This document shows positions 16,291-25,172 of a stretch of 64,000 nucleotides of DNA, piece by piece. How positions within the stretch are numbered: position 1 is the stretch's first letter; every line of letters begins with the position of its first letter. Under the pieces are notes generated by a model. The model saw only the letters and a program-made list of their open reading frames with translations, was not told the DNA's origin and made no database searches. Position numbers and translations under genes: made by a program. The DNA comes from JBBEAM01 sp040882845 (GTDB lineage: Bacteria; Pseudomonadota; Alphaproteobacteria; Kiloniellales; DSM-21159). The DNA lies in NCBI GenBank assembly GCA_040882845.1, contig JBBEAM010000007.1:372001-436000 (forward strand), in the 5' to 3' direction.

Positions 16291-16680
16291 ATGACCACCG
16301 ACCTCTCGATGCTCGCCTGGACCGCCTTGTTCACGGTCCTGCTGTGGATTCCCTACATCCTGGCGCTGATCGGCAAGACCGGCCTGAAGGCGGTGCTGAC
16401 CTACCGGGCCGACGGCACGCCGCTGCCGGGCTGGGCGGAGCGGGCCAGGAAGGCGCACTACAACGCGATCGAGAACCTGGCGCCCTTCGCCGCCGTGGTG
16501 CTGGTCGCCCATCTGGCCGGCGCCGCCAACGAGGCGACGGCGGCGGCCGCGGTCGTCTACTTCGCCGCGCGGATCGTCCACTACGCGGTCTATGTCGCGG
16601 GGCGGCCCTACGTCCGGACGCTCAGCTTCGCGGTCGGCTGGCTGGCGATCCTCTGCATCTTCTGGCAGATCGTGACCTAG
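16291..16680 (+). CDS. MAPEG-family membrane protein
   Basis: 129 residues, four transmembrane helices, matching the MAPEG family (eicosanoid and glutathione metabolism-type proteins). The signature is AERARKAHYNAIENLAPFAA with conserved Arg, His, Asn, Glu and Pro, followed by YFAARIVHYAVYVAG. GGAG eight bases before ATG acts as ribosome site. In bacteria the substrates are mostly unknown. It shares the four bases CTAG at its stop with the convergent AbrB gene. Confidence 0.85.
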   Translation: MTTDLSMLAWTALFTVLLWIPYILALIGKTGLKAVLTYRADGTPLPGWAERARKAHYNAIENLAPFAAVVLVAHLAGAANEATAAAAVVYFAARIVHYAVYVAGRPYVRTLSFAVGWLAILCIFWQIVT

Positions 16681-17741
16681 CCGGAGCCCGGGCCCTCCGG
16701 CGGCTTCAGCCCTTTTCGGAACACCAGCGGCGCGCCGATCACCACGAAAGCGATGCGCACGATGTGGTGGGTGGCGACGAAAGCGGTGTCGGCGCTGAGC
16801 GCCAGGGCGATCAGGCTCATCTCGATCAGCCCGCCCGGCGCAAAGCCCAGCACCACGGCGTCGAAGGGCAGGCCGACCGCGGCAGTCAGGCCGGCGGCGA
16901 AGACCAGGGTGAAGCCGACCAGGATCAGCGTGGCGCCGAGAGCCTGGATCATAGTCCGGCCGATCAGCTTCATCGAGGTGTCGGCAAAGCGGGTGCCGAT
17001 CGCCGCGCCGATCACCACCTGCGCGCCGTAGATCACCTCGGTCGGCGGCGAGGCTGTGGTCCAGCCGGCCAGATGCACCGCCATGGAGAGCACCATCGGG
17101 CCGACCAGGCGGGCGGCCGGGATGTTCAGCAGGCGCGAGCCGAGGTAGCCGACGACGCCGACCGCAAAGAGGATCGCCAGGTCGTCGAGCGGCAGTTCGA
17201 GCAGCGGCACTCCCGGCGGCGGGCGGTCGGCGATGCTGAAGGGCAGGAAGAGCTGGAAGCCGAAAGGCACGATCAGCACCACCAGCAGCACCCTGAGACC
17301 GTGCACCAGGGAGATGATCCGCGAGTCGCCGCCGAAGGACTCGCCGACGATCACCATTTCCGCCAGCCCGCCGGGCATGCCGGAGAAGTAGGCCGTGGTC
17401 TTGTCGAAGCCGCAGAGCTTGCGGAAATACAGGAAACAGCTGCCGCCGGCGACCGCGATGTAAACGGCGAGCATGGCCAGGCTCAGCACCCAGTCGCCGA
17501 TCACGCCGAGGATCGCCGGGGTGAAGCTGCTGCCCAGCATTACCCCCAGGACGCAGACCATGACGTTGCGCAGCCAGGAAAAGACATAGAGCGGTGCGCC
17601 CAGCATGGCGGCCGCGGTGGTCGCCACCATGGCGCCGATCATCCAGGCCAGCGGCAGGTTCAGAAGCGAGGCGGCGTAGCCTCCGGCGCAGCCCAGACCG
17701 ATGGTCAGGAGAAAGCGGAAATGTGTCCGGCGGTCGGCCAT
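16677..17741 (-). CDS. AbrB-family membrane protein (PF05145)
   Basis: 354 residues with about ten hydrophobic segments in two homologous halves. Each half carries the AbrB-duplication pattern: LPLAWMIGAMVATTAAAMLG and IPAARLVGPMVLSMAVHLAG, with glycine-rich loops FSGMPGGLAEMVI and LGFAPGGLIEMSLIAL. Members have been called AbrB regulators or ammonia monooxygenase-like but are plainly membrane proteins, probably transporters. It ends four bases after the convergent MAPEG stop begins and starts next to the argE stop (17746) on the same strand, suggesting cotranscription. Confidence 0.85.
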   Translation of the reverse strand: MADRRTHFRFLLTIGLGCAGGYAASLLNLPLAWMIGAMVATTAAAMLGAPLYVFSWLRNVMVCVLGVMLGSSFTPAILGVIGDWVLSLAMLAVYIAVAGGSCFLYFRKLCGFDKTTAYFSGMPGGLAEMVIVGESFGGDSRIISLVHGLRVLLVVLIVPFGFQLFLPFSIADRPPPGVPLLELPLDDLAILFAVGVVGYLGSRLLNIPAARLVGPMVLSMAVHLAGWTTASPPTEVIYGAQVVIGAAIGTRFADTSMKLIGRTMIQALGATLILVGFTLVFAAGLTAAVGLPFDAVVLGFAPGGLIEMSLIALALSADTAFVATHHIVRIAFVVIGAPLVFRKGLKPPEGPGSG

Positions 17742-17745
17742 CCGC

Positions 17746-18903
17746 TCAGGCGCTGACCCGGTCCAGCAGCCGGTCGAAGAAGGCCTCGCAGAGCTCGATC
17801 TGCGCCAGCGAGACGAACTCGTTCGGCTTGTGCGCCTGCTCGATCGAGCCGGGGCCGCAGACCACGGCGGGGATGCCGCTCTCGGCGAACAGCCCGGCCT
17901 CGGTGCCGAAGGCGACTTTGCCAGTGTCGTTGGCGCCGGTCAGCGCCTTGGCGAGCTGCACCACCTCGTGATCCGCCGGAGTGTCGAGGCCGGGAAAGCT
18001 CGACAGCATCTCGAAGGAGATGCCGGTGCCCTCGCGCTTGGCCTGCATCTCCGGCTCCAGCGTGTCCTTGGCGTAGGCGCGCAGCTCTTCGAACAGCGCT
18101 TCGGGATCGTCGGCCGGCAGGTTGCGGAACTCGAAATCGAAGAAGCAGTCCTTGGGCACGATGTTGAGCGCCGTGCCGCCCTGGATCACCCCGGTGTGCA
18201 CCGTGGTATGGGCCACGTCATACTGCTCGTCGAAGGGGCCGTTCTCGGCCTTGTCCGCCGCCATCTCGCTCAGCCGCACCACCAGCTTGGCCGCGTAGTC
18301 GATGGCGTTGACGCCGGTCGGCGCCAGGGAAGAATGGCTTTCGTAGCCGCGCAGGTTGCAGCGGGCCGAGAACTTGCCCTTGTGGGCGTTGATCACCTTC
18401 ATGCCGGTCGGTTCGCCGATGATGCAAAGCCGCGGCTTGACCGGTAGCGGGGCGAGCTGGTCGAGCAGGCGGCGCACGCCGATGCAGCCGATCTCCTCGT
18501 CGTAGGAGAAGCAGAGGTGGATCGGCGTGGTCAGCTCGCGCGCGGCGAAGCGCGGCAGCTGCGCCAGGGCGATGGCGATGAAGGACTTCATGTCGCAGCT
18601 GCCGCGGCCGAACAGCTTGCCGTCCTTCTCCTCGATCTTCCAGGGATCGCTGTCCCAGTCCTGGCCGTCGACCGGCACCACGTCGGTATGGCCGGACAGG
18701 GCGATGCCGCCGCGGTCCTTGGGTCCCAGGGTGGCGTAGAGATTGGCCTTGCCGCCGGCCTCGTCGTGTACCAGCTCGGCCTCGATGCCGAGACCGGCGA
18801 GGGTGTCCCGCACGTCGTGGATCAGCTCGAGGTTGGAATTGCGGCTGGTGGTGTCGAAGGCGATCAGCCGCCGAATCATATCGAGAGAGGCTTGGCTCGG
18901 CAT
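17746..18903 (-). CDS. argE: Acetylornithine deacetylase
   Basis: 385 residues, the normal length for ArgE of the M20 metallopeptidase family. It removes acetyl from N-acetylornithine in arginine synthesis. Metal and catalytic motifs: ALSGHTDVVPVDGQDW, LFGRGSCDMKSFIA (bridging Asp), FSYDEEIGCIG (Glu pair), the dimerisation-domain His in CNLRGYESHSS, and a late His at DTPADHE. One operon with the AbrB-like gene downstream is likely (gap of four bases). Confidence 0.88.
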   Translation of the reverse strand: MPSQASLDMIRRLIAFDTTSRNSNLELIHDVRDTLAGLGIEAELVHDEAGGKANLYATLGPKDRGGIALSGHTDVVPVDGQDWDSDPWKIEEKDGKLFGRGSCDMKSFIAIALAQLPRFAARELTTPIHLCFSYDEEIGCIGVRRLLDQLAPLPVKPRLCIIGEPTGMKVINAHKGKFSARCNLRGYESHSSLAPTGVNAIDYAAKLVVRLSEMAADKAENGPFDEQYDVAHTTVHTGVIQGGTALNIVPKDCFFDFEFRNLPADDPEALFEELRAYAKDTLEPEMQAKREGTGISFEMLSSFPGLDTPADHEVVQLAKALTGANDTGKVAFGTEAGLFAESGIPAVVCGPGSIEQAHKPNEFVSLAQIELCEAFFDRLLDRVSA

Positions 18904-18999
18904 GGCAGCAGGAACACTCCGTCTTGGCAGAATAGGTCAGCTATAGCACCCCATCCTGGGGCAGGTCAGGTCGAATCAGCGAGAGCGAAGTATTTCGCC

Positions 19000-19041
19000 G
19001 CGCCGCGCTAGCGCACCGCCGCGCCGCGCTAGCGCACCGCC
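19000..19041. repeat. 21-bp tandem duplication across the stop codon of the LysR gene
   Basis: Two identical 21-base units (19000-19020 and 19021-19041), each containing gcgctagcgcaccgcc, lie head to tail. The second holds the stop codon and last codons of the LysR gene; the first is a copy just beyond it. Confidence 0.85.
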
Positions 19042-19949
19042 GCGATGTCGTCGAAGCCGCTGGCTGCCGCCTCCTCCAGCAGCCACTCCCGGAAAGCCGC
19101 GACCTTGGGCCAGGTTTCCCGGGCCCTGGGCACCACGACATAGTTGGCGTAGCTGGACTCCATCACCGGGCCGAAGGGTATCGCCAGCCGCCCGGCGCGG
19201 ATGTCGTCGCCCGCGAGCGACATGCGGCCGAGACAGACGCCCTGCCCGGCGATGGCGGCGGAGATCACCATCGAGGAATCGCTGAAGCCGGGGCCGCGCT
19301 TGGGGTCGATATCGGCGACTCCGGCGCGCTGCAGCCAGCCCGGCCAGCCGTAGACGGGGTCGACCTCGTCGTGCAGCAGCACGGCGTGTCTCAGATCCTC
19401 CGGCTTGCGCAGGGCGCGCTTGCCCTCCAGCAGCTGCGGGCTGCACAGCGGCGCGTAGGCATCCGGCAGCAGCAGGTCGCAGACCAGCCCCTCGTAGTCT
19501 CCCCGCCCGTAGCGGATGCCCATATCGACCTCGGCGGTGGCGAAGTCGACCAGGGTATCCTTGGCGCTGACCATCACGTCGATCTCGGGATAGCGCTCGC
19601 GGAAACGGTGCAGCCGCGGCAGCAGCCACTTACCGGCGAAGGAGGGCAGGGCGGTGATCTTCAGCGGGCCCTCCATGCCGCGGTCCAGCAGGCCGCGCGT
19701 CGCCGCGTCCATCAGATCGAAGGCCTCGCGCAGCGCCGGCAGGTAGGCCTGGCCCGGCTCGGTCAGCAGCAGGGCGCGGTTGAGCCGCTTGAACAGGACG
19801 ATGCCCAGGCTCTCCTCCAGCGCCTTGACCTGATGGCTGACCGCCGCCTGGGTGACGTTGAGCTCGTTGGCCGCCTTGGTGAAGGAGAGGTGGCGGGCCG
19901 CCGCCTCGAAGGCGCGCAGGGCATTCAGCGGGGGCAGGCGGCGGCTCAT
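19029..19949 (-). CDS. LysR-type regulator, GcvA subfamily
   Basis: 306 residues. The N-terminal winged HTH reads LPPLNALRAFEAAARHLSFT, then KAANELNVTQAAVSHQVKAL, which is the GcvA signature. The C-terminal part is a two-lobed effector domain (KWLLPRLHRFRERYPEIDV, VDMGIRYGRG). Members regulate glycine cleavage or beta-lactamase genes; the target here is unknown. It diverges from the DUF1127 gene (144-base gap), an arrangement often seen in alphaproteobacteria. Confidence 0.9.
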   Translation of the reverse strand: MSRRLPPLNALRAFEAAARHLSFTKAANELNVTQAAVSHQVKALEESLGIVLFKRLNRALLLTEPGQAYLPALREAFDLMDAATRGLLDRGMEGPLKITALPSFAGKWLLPRLHRFRERYPEIDVMVSAKDTLVDFATAEVDMGIRYGRGDYEGLVCDLLLPDAYAPLCSPQLLEGKRALRKPEDLRHAVLLHDEVDPVYGWPGWLQRAGVADIDPKRGPGFSDSSMVISAAIAGQGVCLGRMSLAGDDIRAGRLAIPFGPVMESSYANYVVVPRARETWPKVAAFREWLLEEAAASGFDDIAAVR

Positions 19950-20093
19950 GCGGGCCTCTTTTTCGAATAAGTTTATCTAGGGCTAACCCGAGATAAGGTC
20001 GTTTGTCCAGCTTTCCGAAAGTCCATAGGTTATGCGCAACAGAGAACGCGATCCGCCCAGTTCGGCCGATCCAGATGGATAAGGAGATTTGCG

Positions 20094-20348
20094 ATGAACA
20101 GGCTACACGCGAACGGCCAGACCTGCGCTTCCACGACGCTGGACAGGCGCTCCTCCGTCAACCCCGGCGGCACGCTTTCGGCCTTGACCGCGCCGGTCTT
20201 CGCCGGGATCGGCCTGCTGGCCACCTGGGCCGACCGCTGGGAGCAGCGCCGCCAGCTGGCCCAGCTCGACGCCCGCCTGCTGCGCGACATCGGCCTCGAC
20301 CGCCGCGAGGCGGTGCAGGAGATTAACAAGCCCTTCTGGATGGAGTGA
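20094..20348 (+). CDS. DUF1127-containing small protein
   Basis: 84 residues. The C-terminal half is a DUF1127 domain (RRQLAQLDARLLRDIGLDRR, then EAVQEINKPFW), an arginine-rich helical module of about 45 residues that in other alphaproteobacteria binds RNA or affects phosphate and carbon metabolism. The N-terminal half is low in recognisable features but has a hydrophobic stretch APVFAGIGLLATW. AAGGAGA precedes the ATG. It is divergent from the LysR gene. Confidence 0.85.
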   Translation: MNRLHANGQTCASTTLDRRSSVNPGGTLSALTAPVFAGIGLLATWADRWEQRRQLAQLDARLLRDIGLDRREAVQEINKPFWME

Positions 20349-20362
20349 CCCCCGCCGGAAAA

Positions 20363-20393
20363 CCGGAGCGCGAGACCGAAGTCTCCGCTCCGG
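20363..20393 (+). terminator. GC-rich hairpin after DUF1127 gene
   Basis: ccggagcg pairs with cgctccgg and, inside, gagac with gtctc around a cgaa loop. It starts 15 bases after the DUF1127 stop. No T-run follows, so it may stabilise the 3-prime end rather than terminate alone. Confidence 0.5.
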
Positions 20394-20471
20394 CCGCGGC
20401 GCGCGGCGTTTGATCCCGGCGCCGCGCCGTGTACCATCGCCCCGGAGCTTGACCCAGTCGCCGGGGGGAAG

Positions 20472-21248
20472 ATGGCGGAGCCCCGCCTCAGGACCATACT
20501 CGATACCTGCTACAACGGCCGCACCCGCAGGGCGGCCGCCTTCCGCTATGCGCTGATCGTCTTCGACGTCTCCACCATCGTCTTCTTCATCGCCACCGCG
20601 CCGCTGCCCTCGGAGCCCTGGATCCTCGCCGTCGATCTGGTGCTCGGCTGCCTGATCCTGGCCGACTTCCTGGCCCGGCTGTGGATCGCGCCGAGCAAGC
20701 GCCGGATGCTGCTGCGGGTCTACACCCTGGCCGACATCGCGGTGATCCTGTCGCTGGTGCTGGCGCCGCTGATTTCGCAGAACTTCGCCTTCCTGCGGGT
20801 GCTCAGGACCCTGCGCCTGCTGCACTCCTATCACGTGCTGCGCGACCTGCGCCGCGAGTCCTTCTTCCGCCACCACGAGGAGGTGATCGTCAACGCGGTC
20901 CACCTCGCGGTCTTCATTTTCCTGATGACGGCGATGGTCTTCGTGCTGCAGTTCGGCGGCAACCCGGATGTCGAGAGCTACGTCGACGCGCTCTATCTGA
21001 CCGTGGCGACGCTGACCACCACCGGTTTCGGCGACATCGTGCTGACCGGCACCGCGGGCCGCCTGCTGGCGGTCTTCATCATGGTGGTCGGAGTGGCGCT
21101 GTTCTTCCGTCTCGCCCAGGCGATCTTCCGGCCGCAGAAGGTGCAGTACGACTGCCCGGAGTGCGGCCTCAACCGCCACGAGACCGACGCCGTGCACTGC
21201 AAGCACTGCGGCCAGCCGATCAAGATCGAGACCGAAGGGGAGGGGTAA
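20472..21248 (+). CDS. Voltage-gated-type potassium channel with C-terminal zinc ribbon
   Basis: 258 residues. A voltage-sensor-like four-helix part has an arginine-bearing fourth segment (FAFLRVLRTLRLLHSYHVLR). The pore loop has the selectivity filter TLTTTGFGDIV, a TxGFGD form of the canonical TVGYGD, followed by the inner helix LLAVFIMVVGVALFFRLAQA. The cytoplasmic tail is a zinc ribbon: CPECGLNRHETDAVHCKHCG. Channels of this kind in proteobacteria are annotated as ion transporters of unknown role; the tail could sense metal or redox state. Confidence 0.85.
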   Translation: MAEPRLRTILDTCYNGRTRRAAAFRYALIVFDVSTIVFFIATAPLPSEPWILAVDLVLGCLILADFLARLWIAPSKRRMLLRVYTLADIAVILSLVLAPLISQNFAFLRVLRTLRLLHSYHVLRDLRRESFFRHHEEVIVNAVHLAVFIFLMTAMVFVLQFGGNPDVESYVDALYLTVATLTTTGFGDIVLTGTAGRLLAVFIMVVGVALFFRLAQAIFRPQKVQYDCPECGLNRHETDAVHCKHCGQPIKIETEGEG

Positions 21249-21501
21249 AGTATAATATTTCCAAAGGGTTATAAGGAGTTCCGCGCGCCGGGAACTTCGC
21301 TCTCGCCGATCACTGACTCCCCTGGAGCGCGTTCATTTGTGACATTCGCGGCGCAGGGCGTTGCGCCAGGTCACTAGGCTGGACGGCCGGTAAAGTGGCC
21401 ACCTATACTCTGCAACCGCTGGAGGATGGCCGGCGGGCAAGTGGCCGTGAGGAAGTCGCGCCGCGCTGCTGAATCGTTAGGGAGGTGGGACGGCGTCGTT
21501 C

Positions 21502-22269
21502 ATGGCGGGAGACGGAACCCAGGACATCATCGTAGAAACGGAGAATTTGACGAAGCAGTTCAAGGGCTTCGTTGCCGTTTCCGATGTCAGCCTGCGCGTC
21601 GAAGCAGGCACGATTCACGCCTTGATCGGGCCGAACGGCGCCGGGAAGACCACCGTCTTCAACCTGATCACGAAGTTTCTGGAGCCGAGCAGCGGTCATA
21701 TTCGCTACAAGGGCCAGGACATCACCAAGGCGCGCTCCTCCGATCTGGCCAAGCGGGGCATGGTGCGCTCCTTTCAGATCTCCGCGGTTTTCCCCCATCT
21801 GACCGTGCTCCAGAACGTGCGCATCGCCCTGCAGCGCGCGACGGGCCTGTCCTATCATTTCTGGCGCTCCAAGAGCGTGCTCGACAAGCTGAACGACCGT
21901 GCGCTCGAGTTGCTCGCCGACGTCGGTCTCGAGGATGCGAGCGACCACTTGGCGGTCGAGCTTCCCTATGGCCGCAAGCGCGCCGTCGAGATCGCCACGA
22001 CACTGGCCCTCGACCCGGAACTGATGCTGCTGGACGAACCGATGGCCGGCATGGGGCACGAGGATATCGGGCGGGTCTCCGAGCTGATCCGTCAGGTCGC
22101 GCGCAACCGCACCGTGCTGATGGTCGAGCATCATCTCGACGTCGTCGCCGATCTCTCCGACAAGATCACCGTGCTGCAGCGCGGCTCGGTGCTGGCGGAA
22201 GGAACCTACGACGAGGTGTCGAACAACCCCGAAGTCCGCGAAGCCTATATGGGGACCGGCGATGAGTGA
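21502..22269 (+). CDS. ABC transporter ATPase (LivG type)
   Basis: 255 residues. Walker A is GPNGAGKTT. The family-typical YGRKRAVEIATTLALDPELM replaces the LSGGQ signature, and Walker B is LMLLDEPMAGM. This pattern and the insertion between Walker A and signature are those of LivG, the first ATPase of branched-chain amino acid/amide importers. GGAGGTGGGA lies upstream of ATG 21502. First gene of a five-gene operon; it overlaps the next ATPase by eight bases. Confidence 0.88.
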   Translation: MAGDGTQDIIVETENLTKQFKGFVAVSDVSLRVEAGTIHALIGPNGAGKTTVFNLITKFLEPSSGHIRYKGQDITKARSSDLAKRGMVRSFQISAVFPHLTVLQNVRIALQRATGLSYHFWRSKSVLDKLNDRALELLADVGLEDASDHLAVELPYGRKRAVEIATTLALDPELMLLDEPMAGMGHEDIGRVSELIRQVARNRTVLMVEHHLDVVADLSDKITVLQRGSVLAEGTYDEVSNNPEVREAYMGTGDE

Positions 22270-22981
22270 GTCCTCGGCGCAGGCCCCGCTGCTGCAGGTC
22301 GCCGACCTGCAGGCCTACTATGGCGAGTCCCACATCCTCCATGGCGCCAGCTTCGAGGTGAAGCGCGGCGAGGTGGCGACGCTGCTCGGCCGTAACGGCG
22401 CCGGCAAGACCACCACCTTGAAAGCCATCATGGGCATGGTCGACCGCCGCGAAGGCTCGATCCGCTTCGGCGATGAGGAACTGATCAAGCTCAACAGCGA
22501 CCGGGTCGCCCGCCGGGGTATCGCCTACTGCCCGGAGGAGCGCGGTATTTTCGCCAGCCTCGACGTCGAGGAGAACCTCATGCTGCCGCCGCGAATCAAG
22601 GATGGCGGCATGACGCTGGAGGAGATCTACGAACTCTTCCCCAATCTCAAGGAGCGGCAGCGCAGTTCCGGCACGAGTCTGTCCGGCGGCGAGCAGCAGA
22701 TGCTGGCGATCGGGCGGATCCTGCGCACCGGCGCCGACATGCTGCTGCTCGACGAACCGACCGAGGGTCTGGCGCCGGTGATCATCCAGCAGATCGGCAA
22801 GGTCATCCGGCAGTTGCAGGAGAGGGGCTACACCATTCTTCTGGTCGAGCAGAACTTTCACTTCGCCGCGAAGGTCGGCGACCGGCATTACATCCTGGAG
22901 CACGGCCGCGTGGTGGAGGAGATCGCCAGGGAGCAGTTGGACAGCAGTATGCACAAGCTTTACGACTACCTAGGCGTATAG
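22262..22981 (+). CDS. ABC transporter ATPase (LivF type)
   Basis: 239 residues. Walker A GRNGAGKTT, signature SLSGGEQQMLAIGR, Walker B MLLLDEPTEGLAP, H-loop region ILLVEQNFHFA. These are the LivF features. It forms the ATPase pair with the preceding gene and overlaps its end by eight bases. Energises import of the ligand bound by the protein encoded at 23032. Confidence 0.88.
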   Translation: MSESSAQAPLLQVADLQAYYGESHILHGASFEVKRGEVATLLGRNGAGKTTTLKAIMGMVDRREGSIRFGDEELIKLNSDRVARRGIAYCPEERGIFASLDVEENLMLPPRIKDGGMTLEEIYELFPNLKERQRSSGTSLSGGEQQMLAIGRILRTGADMLLLDEPTEGLAPVIIQQIGKVIRQLQERGYTILLVEQNFHFAAKVGDRHYILEHGRVVEEIAREQLDSSMHKLYDYLGV

Positions 22982-23031
22982 ACGCGGACGCTGTTCGGCG
23001 CCGCGGAAAAACAAGGAAAGGGAGAAATATC

Positions 23032-24243
23032 ATGCACTTGAAAACCCTGACACTGAGTGCCGCCGTGTTGCTGACGGCCTCGGCGGCGCAGGCCGACATC
23101 TCCGGGGACGTCATCAAGATCGGCGTCATGAACGACCAGTCTGGCCTCTACGCCGATCTTGCCGGCGAGGGTTCGGTCGAGGCGGCCCGCATGGCGGTCG
23201 AGGACTTCGGCGGCACGCTCAACGGCATGCCGATCGAGATTCTCTCCGCCGATCATCAGAACAAGCCCGACGTCGGCTCCAACATCGTCCGCGAGTGGAT
23301 CGATCGGGATGGCGTGGACGTCGTCGTCGACGTGCCGACCTCCTCGGTCGCTCTGGCGGTGGCGGAGGTTACCGGCGACGAGGATGTGGCCTTTCTGGTC
23401 AACGGCGCAGCGACCACGCGCCTGACCAACGAGGACTGCAAGCCGACCACGGTGCACTATGCCTACGACACCTACGCGCTGGCCATCGGCACCGGCCGCG
23501 CGATGGTTCAGGAGGGCGGCGATTCATGGTTCTTCATCACCGCCGACTACGCCTTCGGGCATTCGCTCGAGGAAGACACCTCCAACGTCGTCAAGACGGA
23601 AGGCGGGGAAGTGCTGGGCACGATCCGGCATCCCTTGAGCTCATCCGACTTCTCCTCCTACCTGCTCCAGGCCCAGTCGTCCGGCGCCAAGGTGATCGGC
23701 CTCGCCAATGCGGGCAGCGACACCACCAACTCGATCAAGCAGGCCAACGAGTTCGGTATCGTGCAAGGCGGCCAGCAGCTGGCGGCGCTGCTGATGTTCC
23801 TGACCGATGTCGATTCGCTCGGGCTGGACACCTCGGCGGGCCTGGTCCTGACCACCGGTTTCTATTGGGACCTGGATGACGACACCCGCGCCTTCGCGGA
23901 GCGTTTCGCCGAGCGCCGCGGCGGGCAGTACCCGACGATGGTCCACGCCGGCGTTTACTCCTCGGTGATGCAGTGGCTGAAGGCCGTCGAGGAGATCGGC
24001 GACGACAGCGGCGCGGCCAGCGTTGCGCAGATGAAGGCGGCTGGACCGATCGACGACTTCTTCGCCAAGGGCGGCGAAATTCGCGAAGACGGCCGGATGG
24101 TGCACGACATGTACCTGGTCGAGGTCAAGTCCGCCGACGAGTCCGAGGGGAAGTGGGACTACTACAACGTCCTGCGCACGATTCCCGGCGACCAGGCCTA
24201 TCAGCCGCTCTCCGAAAGCCGCTGCGCGCTGGTGAGCAACTGA
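23032..24243 (+). CDS. Periplasmic substrate-binding protein (branched-chain amino acid/amide type)
   Basis: 403 residues. Signal peptide MHLKTLTLSAAVLLTASAAQA, then a type I periplasmic-binding fold (KIGVMNDQSGLYADLAGEGS, VVVDVPTSSVALAVAE, GAKVIGLANAGSDTTNSIKQ). The ligand could be an amino acid, amide, urea or aromatic acid; the sequence does not decide. A GGAAAGGGAG ribosome site lies before the ATG. It sits third in the operon between ATPases and permeases. Confidence 0.88.
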   Translation: MHLKTLTLSAAVLLTASAAQADISGDVIKIGVMNDQSGLYADLAGEGSVEAARMAVEDFGGTLNGMPIEILSADHQNKPDVGSNIVREWIDRDGVDVVVDVPTSSVALAVAEVTGDEDVAFLVNGAATTRLTNEDCKPTTVHYAYDTYALAIGTGRAMVQEGGDSWFFITADYAFGHSLEEDTSNVVKTEGGEVLGTIRHPLSSSDFSSYLLQAQSSGAKVIGLANAGSDTTNSIKQANEFGIVQGGQQLAALLMFLTDVDSLGLDTSAGLVLTTGFYWDLDDDTRAFAERFAERRGGQYPTMVHAGVYSSVMQWLKAVEEIGDDSGAASVAQMKAAGPIDDFFAKGGEIREDGRMVHDMYLVEVKSADESEGKWDYYNVLRTIPGDQAYQPLSESRCALVSN

Positions 24244-24281
24244 TCGGAGTCTGAAGCCAAGCCGACCACCGAGGCATCGCG

Positions 24282-25172
24282 ATGTTCGAACTGTTGGGGA
24301 TTCCGCCCCAGGCTCTCTTCGGCCAGCTTTTGCTCGGCCTGATCAACGGGTCGTTTTACGCCCTGTTGAGCCTAGGCCTGGCCGTCATCTTCGGCATGTT
24401 GAACGTGATCAACTTCGCTCACGGCGCGATCTACATGATGGGCGCGTTCGTGGCGTGGTTTCTGCTCCAGTTTCTGGGCATCGGCTACTGGCCGGCCCTG
24501 ATCCTGGCGCCTTTGGTGGTCGGCGCCTTCGGCATCGTGCTGGAATACACGATGCTGAGGCACCTCTATAAGCTCGACCATCTCTACGGTCTGCTGCTCA
24601 CCTTCGGCTTGGCCCTGGTGATCGAGGGGGTGTTCCGCAACGCCTATGGCGTTTCCGGACAGCCCTATCCGATTCCCGCCGCCATGCAGGGCGGCTGGAA
24701 TCTCGGCTTCATGTTCCTGCCGTTCTATCGCGGCTGGGTCGTCCTGATCTCGCTGATCGTGTGTTTCGGTACCTGGCTGGTGATCGAGAAAACGCGGATC
24801 GGAGCCTATCTGCGGGCCGCGGTCGAGAATCAGCATCTGGTGCGGGCCTTCGGCATCAACGTGCCGCTGATGATGACGCTGACCTACGGCTTCGCGGTCG
24901 CCCTGGCCGGCTTCGCCGGCGTGCTGGCGGCGCCGATCTACCAGGTCAATCCGCTGATGGGTCAGCAGGTCATCATCGTCGTCTTCGCGATCGTGGTGAT
25001 TGGCGGTCTGGGGTCGATTCTCGGCTCGATCGTGACCGGGCTCGGGATCGGCGTGATCGAGGGATTGACCAAGACTTTCTACCCCGAGGCCTCTTCCACG
25101 GTGGTCTTCCTGATCATGGCGATCGTCCTGCTGCTGCGTCCTCACGGCCTGTTCGGGAGGCCGCGCACATGA
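24282..25172 (+). CDS. ABC transporter permease (LivH type)
   Basis: 296 residues, about eight transmembrane helices. LivH marks are GLINGSFYALLSLGLAVIFG, NVINFAHGAIYMMGAF and VIGGLGSILGSIVTGLGIG. It overlaps the LivM-type permease start by four bases (ATGA), so translation is coupled. Forms the membrane channel with that gene product. Confidence 0.9.
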   Translation: MFELLGIPPQALFGQLLLGLINGSFYALLSLGLAVIFGMLNVINFAHGAIYMMGAFVAWFLLQFLGIGYWPALILAPLVVGAFGIVLEYTMLRHLYKLDHLYGLLLTFGLALVIEGVFRNAYGVSGQPYPIPAAMQGGWNLGFMFLPFYRGWVVLISLIVCFGTWLVIEKTRIGAYLRAAVENQHLVRAFGINVPLMMTLTYGFAVALAGFAGVLAAPIYQVNPLMGQQVIIVVFAIVVIGGLGSILGSIVTGLGIGVIEGLTKTFYPEASSTVVFLIMAIVLLLRPHGLFGRPRT

